DNA of 64,000 bases from Oscillatoria sp. SIO1A7 (lineage in GTDB: Bacteria; Cyanobacteriota; Cyanobacteriia; Cyanobacteriales; Laspinemataceae): positions 107,138 through 171,137 of the forward strand of contig JAAHFN010000023.1 of NCBI GenBank assembly GCA_010672965.1, in the 5' to 3' direction. The notes beneath the pieces were generated by a model, which worked only from the letters and a program-made list of their open reading frames with translations, ran no database searches and was not told the origin of the DNA. Numbering within the stretch: the stretch's first letter is position 1; each line of letters begins with the position of its first letter. The translations under genes were made by a program, and so were the position numbers. Shown here one piece after another: positions 61,843-64,000 of the stretch.

Positions 61843-63399
61843 ATGAATCTGCATAAGCAAAATCAACCAGAAGAAGCGATCGCTGGAGGGGTGAAAAAAA
61901 TTCGCACCATGATTGAGGGGTTCGATGACATCAGTCATGGCGGAATGCCCGTGGGACGAACGACCTTAGTCAGCGGTACTTCTGGAACGGGAAAAACCTT
62001 ATTTGCCATCCAATTCTTGTTTAATGGCATCACCTACTTCGAGGAGCCAGGAGTATTCGTTACTTTTGAAGAATCTCCCACCGATATCATCAAAAATGCC
62101 TATAGCTTTGGCTGGGACTTGCAAAAACTAATCAACGAAGGGAGACTATTTATTCTCGATGCCTCGCCGGATCCTGAAGGACAAGATGTCGTGGGCAACT
62201 TTGACCTATCTGCCCTAATCGAGCGCATCCACTATGCCATTCGCAAATACAAAGCCAAGCGAGTTTCTATCGACTCGATTACCGCAGTATTTCAGCAATA
62301 TGATGCTGTCTCCGTCGTGCGACGGGAAATCTTTCGCCTAGTAGCTCGCCTCAAACAACTGGGCGTGACCACTATTATGACAACGGAACGAATCGAGGAA
62401 TACGGCCCAGTCGCTCGCTTTGGAGTCGAAGAGTTTGTTTCCGATAATGTCGTCATTGTTCGCAACGTCTTGGAAGGAGAGCGCCGCCGTCGCACGATGG
62501 AGATTTTAAAACTACGCGGCACCACCCACATGAAAGGAGAATATCCTTTCACGATGACCAACGACGGTATTAATATTTTCCCATTAGGAGCCATGAGACT
62601 GACTCAACGCTCCTCGAATATTCGGGTCTCGTCGGGAGTGAACACTCTCGACGAAATGTGCGGGGGCGGTTTTTTCAAAGACTCTATCATTCTCGCCACT
62701 GGAGCTACGGGCACTGGCAAGACTCTTTTGGTCAGCAAATTCGTAGAAGATTCCTGCCTCAATGGCGAGCGAGCAATTCTGTTTGCCTATGAAGAATCCC
62801 GCGCCCAACTCCTACGCAATGCCTATTCTTGGGGAATTGATTTTGAAGAAATGGAAAAGAAAGGTTTGCTTAAAATTCTCTGTACTTATCCAGAGTCGGC
62901 GGGTCTGGAAGATCACTTGCAGATGATCAAAAGCGAACTGGCTGAATTTAAACCTTCTCGTCTGGCCATTGATTCCCTTTCTGCCTTGGAGCGGGGAGTA
63001 ACCAATAATTCCTTCCGCCAATTTGTCATCGGCGTGACTGGCTATGCCAAGCAGGAAGAAATTACCGGCTTTTTTACCAATACTACCGACCAGTTCATGG
63101 GAACTCATTCGATTACGGATTCTCATATTTCCACGATTACCGATACGATTATTATGCTTCAGTATGTGGAAATTCGCGGGGAAATGTCCCGAGCTATTAA
63201 TGTCTTTAAAATGCGCGGTTCTTGGCACGATAAGGGCATTCGCGAATATACGATTAGCGAAAATGGACCTGAAATCAAGGACTCCTTCCGCAATTACGAA
63301 CGGATTATCAGCGGCTCTCCCACGCGCATTTCTGTGGATGAAAAAGCCGAGCTAGGCCGGGTTCTGCGCGGAGTTCAGGGCAGCACTGGGGAAGATTAG
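61843..63399 (+). CDS. kaiC: Circadian clock ATPase/kinase KaiC
   Basis: KaiC is the hexameric core of the clock, with two RecA-like domains. The CI domain has Walker A SGTSGTGKTLF from about residue 44 and catalytic Glu76-Glu77 in VTFEESPTD. CII has GATGTGKTLLVS from 287 and Glu317-Glu318 in AYEESRAQ. The autophosphorylation sites are Ser430 and Thr431 in ITDSHISTITD, with Thr425 just before, equivalent to Ser431/Thr432/Thr426 of the Synechococcus protein. CI hydrolyses ATP to set the pace, and CII phosphorylates and dephosphorylates. The tail ERIISGSPTRISVDEK and the last 15 residues are the KaiA-binding A-loop region. The 518-residue length is standard. The final codons (GED, then TAG) lie at the edge of the 304 bp duplication, which leaves the protein intact. 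Confidence 0.99.
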   Translation: MNLHKQNQPEEAIAGGVKKIRTMIEGFDDISHGGMPVGRTTLVSGTSGTGKTLFAIQFLFNGITYFEEPGVFVTFEESPTDIIKNAYSFGWDLQKLINEGRLFILDASPDPEGQDVVGNFDLSALIERIHYAIRKYKAKRVSIDSITAVFQQYDAVSVVRREIFRLVARLKQLGVTTIMTTERIEEYGPVARFGVEEFVSDNVVIVRNVLEGERRRRTMEILKLRGTTHMKGEYPFTMTNDGINIFPLGAMRLTQRSSNIRVSSGVNTLDEMCGGGFFKDSIILATGATGTGKTLLVSKFVEDSCLNGERAILFAYEESRAQLLRNAYSWGIDFEEMEKKGLLKILCTYPESAGLEDHLQMIKSELAEFKPSRLAIDSLSALERGVTNNSFRQFVIGVTGYAKQEEITGFFTNTTDQFMGTHSITDSHISTITDTIIMLQYVEIRGEMSRAINVFKMRGSWHDKGIREYTISENGPEIKDSFRNYERIISGSPTRISVDEKAELGRVLRGVQGSTGED

Positions 63400-64000
63400 A
63401 AAAAATTTATAGCTTTCAGCTTTCAGCCTTCAGCTTTCAGCTTTCAGTACAAGTCCTTGGGCAGGCGAAAGCCTGCGCGCAAGCGCATAGGACGGTGGCG
63501 AAAGAACGGGAGCGCCCGAACGGTGGCGGGTCAAAGAACGCTCTTTGACTGGTACTTTATTTCTGCGCAAGTCCCTAACCTCAGTCGGTATTGCTATAGC
63601 ACCATCGAAACCACAGAAAGGCGACGCAGAAATGCGGCAATATATCAGTCAATCCAATATTGCCGCATATTTTACTTATTTATGAATGTTCTGGACAGAT
63701 TAGAAAAAATTTATAGCTTTCAGCTTTCAGCCTTCAGCTTTCAGCTTTCAGTACAAGTCCTTGGGCAGGCGAAAGCCTGCGCGCAAGCGCATAGGACGGT
63801 GGCGAAAGAACGGGAGCGCCCGAACGGTGGCGGGTCAAAGAACGCTCTTTGACTGGTACTTTATTTCTGCGCAAGTCCCTAACCTCAGTCGGTATTGCTA
63901 TAGCACCATCGAAACCACAGAAAGGCGACGCAGAAATGCGGCAATATATCAGTCAATCCAATATTGCCGCATATTTTACTTATTTATGAATGTTCTGGAC
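63393..64000. repeat. Perfect 304 bp tandem duplication after kaiC
   Basis: Copies 63393-63696 and 63697-64000 look identical base for base. Each begins AGATTAGAAAAAATTTATAG (the first includes the last Asp base and TAG stop of kaiC) and ends ATGAATGTTCTGGAC. Within each are AGCTTTCAGCTTTCAGCC units and a GGCGAAAGCCTGCGCG stretch. The second copy ends exactly at the last base of the window. No gene or clear terminator is seen. Confidence 0.9.

Noticed and set aside
63457..63852. Open frame in the 304 bp tandem repeat
   Set aside because: It runs over both repeat copies, has no domain and would be created by the duplication itself.

Overview
The window is a 64 kb piece of a cyanobacterial chromosome. 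This rests on the complete kaiABC clock cluster, on Ycf66 and Ycf20 proteins, on the efp-accB pair, on a plant-type glycerate kinase, and on the very frequent HIP1 octamer GCGATCGC. Spacers are long and filled with small palindromic elements and GT-rich tandem repeats, and several giant sensor kinases are present. That style fits filamentous Oscillatoriales-type genomes, but I cannot name the genus from sequence alone. I saw no rRNA, tRNA, CRISPR array or intact transposase.

Layout. 1-7.1 kb: two glycosyltransferase genes enclose a defence patch. The patch holds a type II restriction-modification (R-M) unit (C5 methyltransferase, XRE regulator, HNH nuclease) bracketed by a 63 bp duplication of the upstream glycosyltransferase 3' end, a DUF433 protein, and an OLD-like ATPase plus DUF4276 TOPRIM pair broken by one in-frame TAA. 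7.1-15 kb: secreted RNase T2, a nucleotidyltransferase-like protein, dnaG primase, a class II aldolase-like protein and a DUF89/ARMT1-like protein. 15.5-27 kb: a signalling block of secreted TPR-CHAT protease-like protein, secreted DUF928 protein, CHASE2 hybrid histidine kinase, and an ammonium-transporter/histidine-kinase/receiver fusion. 27-34 kb: a decayed AbrB antitoxin, small unknown proteins, a Uma2 nuclease, an ADP-ribosylglycohydrolase and a family-10-like glycoside hydrolase. 35-44 kb: housekeeping genes efp, accB, yebC, glk, a histidine phosphatase and gnd, then an unusually long Ycf66 protein. 45-56 kb: a 1797-residue Ser/Thr kinase/ATPase/histidine kinase, a divergent Uma2 pair, glycerate kinase, Ycf20, and a GT39 membrane glycosyltransferase. 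56.5-64 kb: a hybrid kinase with degenerate receivers, divergent from kaiA-kaiB-kaiC. A perfect 304 bp tandem duplication starts inside the last codons of kaiC and ends exactly at the window edge.

Themes. First, short repeats invade both spacers and genes. In-frame repeat-derived peptides sit inside four signalling proteins (twice at the same ATPase-domain loop) and at two places in the GT39 protein. Second, at least two families of miniature inverted-repeat elements recur, and one nested element keeps a clear 8 bp target duplication. Third, the defence patch records repeated insertion and decay: long flanking duplication, out-of-frame motif IX in the methyltransferase, a nonsense codon in the TOPRIM gene, and a frameshifted antitoxin further on.
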